Part shown: piece after piece, positions 62,089-64,000 of the stretch | Layout of the letters: every line of letters begins with the position of its first letter | Numbering within the stretch: the stretch's first letter is position 1 | Source: Lates calcarifer | Taxonomy: Eukaryota; Chordata; Actinopteri; Centropomidae | Reading direction: 5' to 3' | Length of the DNA stretch: 64,000 nt | Assembly (NCBI RefSeq): GCF_001640805.2 | Contig: NC_066850.1 | Location: forward strand, 6,124,556-6,188,555 | The notes under the pieces: model-generated | Database searches by the model: none | What the model was told of the DNA's origin: nothing | What the model saw: the letters and a program-made list of their open reading frames with translations, nothing else | Translations under genes and position numbers: made by a program

Positions 62089-64000
62089 GGACATCAGATA
62101 AACTGTACAGTATGTAAAATCATAGGCAAATATAATTTTTTTCTGTGCACACTTTGAATTATAACATGCACACACACACACACATGTGCATACACACAAG
62201 ATGGATGTGTATATTAAGCTCTGAGATACAATCTTTGATACAAAGCCTAAAGGTGTGCACACACACACACACACACACACAAAGTCTGCTCTCAAAGGCA
62301 AGGGTTATTAGAGAGATGTGGGGTGAAGAGGTAGGAGTGTATGAGCTGTAAGAGGCTTTTCTAGTCTGGACTTATGGAGAATCTGTCACATCTCCCTAAA
62401 CGCCAGGTGCTACAGGTCTAACAAAGCAGTTTTATTAACCAGATCTATCCAGTGGATTTACCACGAGCCTATTACCACACCAGCTTCGTTATGAACTAAT
62501 GGAACTGTTCACAGCTTGGTTCATAATCACATCTGAGGTAGAAATACAGATGGACAGACAAGGAGGAGGAGGAGCTGAGAGAGTGCAGACAGAGACAGTA
62601 ATAATGCATTCAGACTGTGGCTGTATGTGGGTATTATGCCCAACCGGATGTTGAATTTTGATGTGTTTAGCGGTAAATATTTTGAGCTACCAAACTACAG
62701 CTTGCTCAGTGACAAATGTAATAAATGCTGCATTTAATGCACATCAGTGCATATTTAATAATTAAAGCAATGGGCTGGGAGGCAGGGTGGTGGAAAGGCT
62801 TTACTAAGTGCAGTTGACCATGTGTGATACATCTTGTCACACTATTTGGTGCCATTTTTGGTCCCACTGTCAACACGGCAGAAAAGATAGAGAGAGAAAG
62901 AAACCTCCACCCCCCACCTGGAAAACAGAGACAAAATGTTCCAGAGCCTGTGGAGCAGAGAGCCCAGAGTAGCTCATCTCAGGTAAACAGCAGGAGGGGA
63001 GGGGAGGGAAAGAGGAAGAAGGACTCAGGTGGGTGCGGGTAACAAGCCCCAATGGGACATACCCATACACATCTGAAATTATTGCCTTGACAGTACTACA
63101 GTGAAAAACCAGCTAACGTCTCAATATCTCTGTGAGTCTGGGTGATGAATTTAGCAAGTTAAAGCCCTTTAAGACCTTTGATGACAGTGTGAAAATGAAA
63201 ACTGTATATGGAGCAGTGACTATGACTGGCTGCAGTCTTTAGGTTTTAATTTAAACCTGACAAAAGCAAGTGATCTCATTAATTCACTGAGAGGATTTTC
63301 AACCTGCTGTAGTCTTGTGTTGTAATCAGATCCTGCAGACACTTGGCCCTCCATGGGACATAGTTTAAGACCCTGCTGTGGATCCCTTCTGAATACAAGT
63401 GTGTGTATCGCTGATTTCCCTTCTGGAAAACAGTCCAACAACAACCCCTGTACATGGTTTATTACCAGTGGCTTCTTAGTGCTGATCGTATACTGTATAC
63501 TCGATGATCATAGTATTTTATTTACAGGTTATGGGTGATTGTATTTCAAACCTTTACTGACTGTCACACCACTGGGCAATCATGTATTTATCGCCTGCAC
63601 TAGTGTTCTTTAATAAACAAAATGACACTGAGCCATTAGCACATGGAAATATGTGGCTAACAACCAATTTAATGCCTGTGCACCTTGCACGCTGCTGCTA
63701 TAAAAGCTACAGGCTAATTAATAAGATGCTGAACCAGTTGACTCTCATCTCTAGGGGACCTGAGTGACCTGCCCTGACAGTTGTCCCATTCTCGTCCGGT
63801 TGTTAGAGCTGGCTGTGCAATTATGGATTCTTCTTATGCTCTGCAGTGTTTGCTGGTTTCACCATCAGGAACTGAAGACCCATGAGGGTTGTGTCAGTGA
63901 AACCTTACACAGAATCCTACAGTATTTTTATATTTCATGTCAACCAAAAAAACAAAACAAAACACCACCCCTCTCCCCCACCAGATCTCCCATGTGCCTT
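62089..64000 (-). other. nrf1 intron running off the window
   Basis: No further nrf1 exon was found up to the right edge. The expected preceding segment (ending near ATVTMALN in human) was not seen. The rest is AT-rich intronic DNA with a purine-rich stretch near 62880-63030. Confidence 0.6.
62257..62281. repeat. (CA)n microsatellite in nrf1 intron
   Basis: About 12 CA units lie 170 bp upstream (in the nrf1 sense) of the repeat at the acceptor. A shorter CA run lies near 62168-62183. Confidence 0.85.

Overview
This is vertebrate nuclear DNA from a ray-finned fish, most likely a euteleost. The genes carry many introns with GT-AG boundaries, long introns and long 3' UTRs. CA/GT microsatellites are frequent, and several dispersed repeats look like families common in teleost genomes. 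The gene order klhdc10 - zc3hc1 - ube2h - mir-183/96/182 - nrf1 matches what I recall of human 7q32. Next to it lies a vertebrate CAX-type cation/proton exchanger gene, a family that placental mammals lack. No prokaryotic, viral or plasmid material was seen.

Layout. 0.3-5.7 kb, plus strand: cax (15 coding exons, 561 codons before the stop). 6.0-12.1 kb, minus strand: klhdc10 (9 coding exons found), tail to tail with cax. 13.3-17.7 kb, plus strand: zc3hc1 (10 exons, 510 aa), head to head with klhdc10 across about 1.2 kb. 18.9-43.0 kb, plus strand: ube2h (7 exons, 183 aa), with a 15.2-kb first intron and a long 3' UTR. 43-53 kb: intergenic, with CpG-rich blocks and a putative TATA-like promoter plus first exon near 49.0-49.4 kb. 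53.15-54.0 kb, plus strand: the sensory microRNA cluster mir-183, mir-96 and mir-182. 58-64 kb, minus strand: the last two coding exons of nrf1; the rest of the gene runs past the right edge. Exon boundaries were set by hand from splice motifs, reading phase and remembered homologues. All exon sums of the complete genes are divisible by three.

Functional themes. Three neighbours act in ubiquitin pathways: klhdc10 (CUL2 substrate receptor for C-degrons), zc3hc1/NIPA (F-box-like, nuclear basket) and ube2h (E2 of the CTLH/GID ligase). The most unusual signal is in the splice sites. zc3hc1 contains an AT-AC intron of the minor (U12) class. The first intron of ube2h has a U12-type GTATCCTTT donor and a textbook TCCTTAAC branch site. 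One cax intron has a U12-type donor with an ambiguous acceptor. zc3hc1 also has two GC-AG introns. Other points are two perfect foldbacks in ube2h intron 5 and a TG repeat lying directly against an nrf1 splice acceptor.

Limits. Transcription starts, UTR ends and repeat classes are inferred. No alignment or expression data were available. The many remaining open frames are short, lack homology I can recognise, and overlap introns or UTRs.
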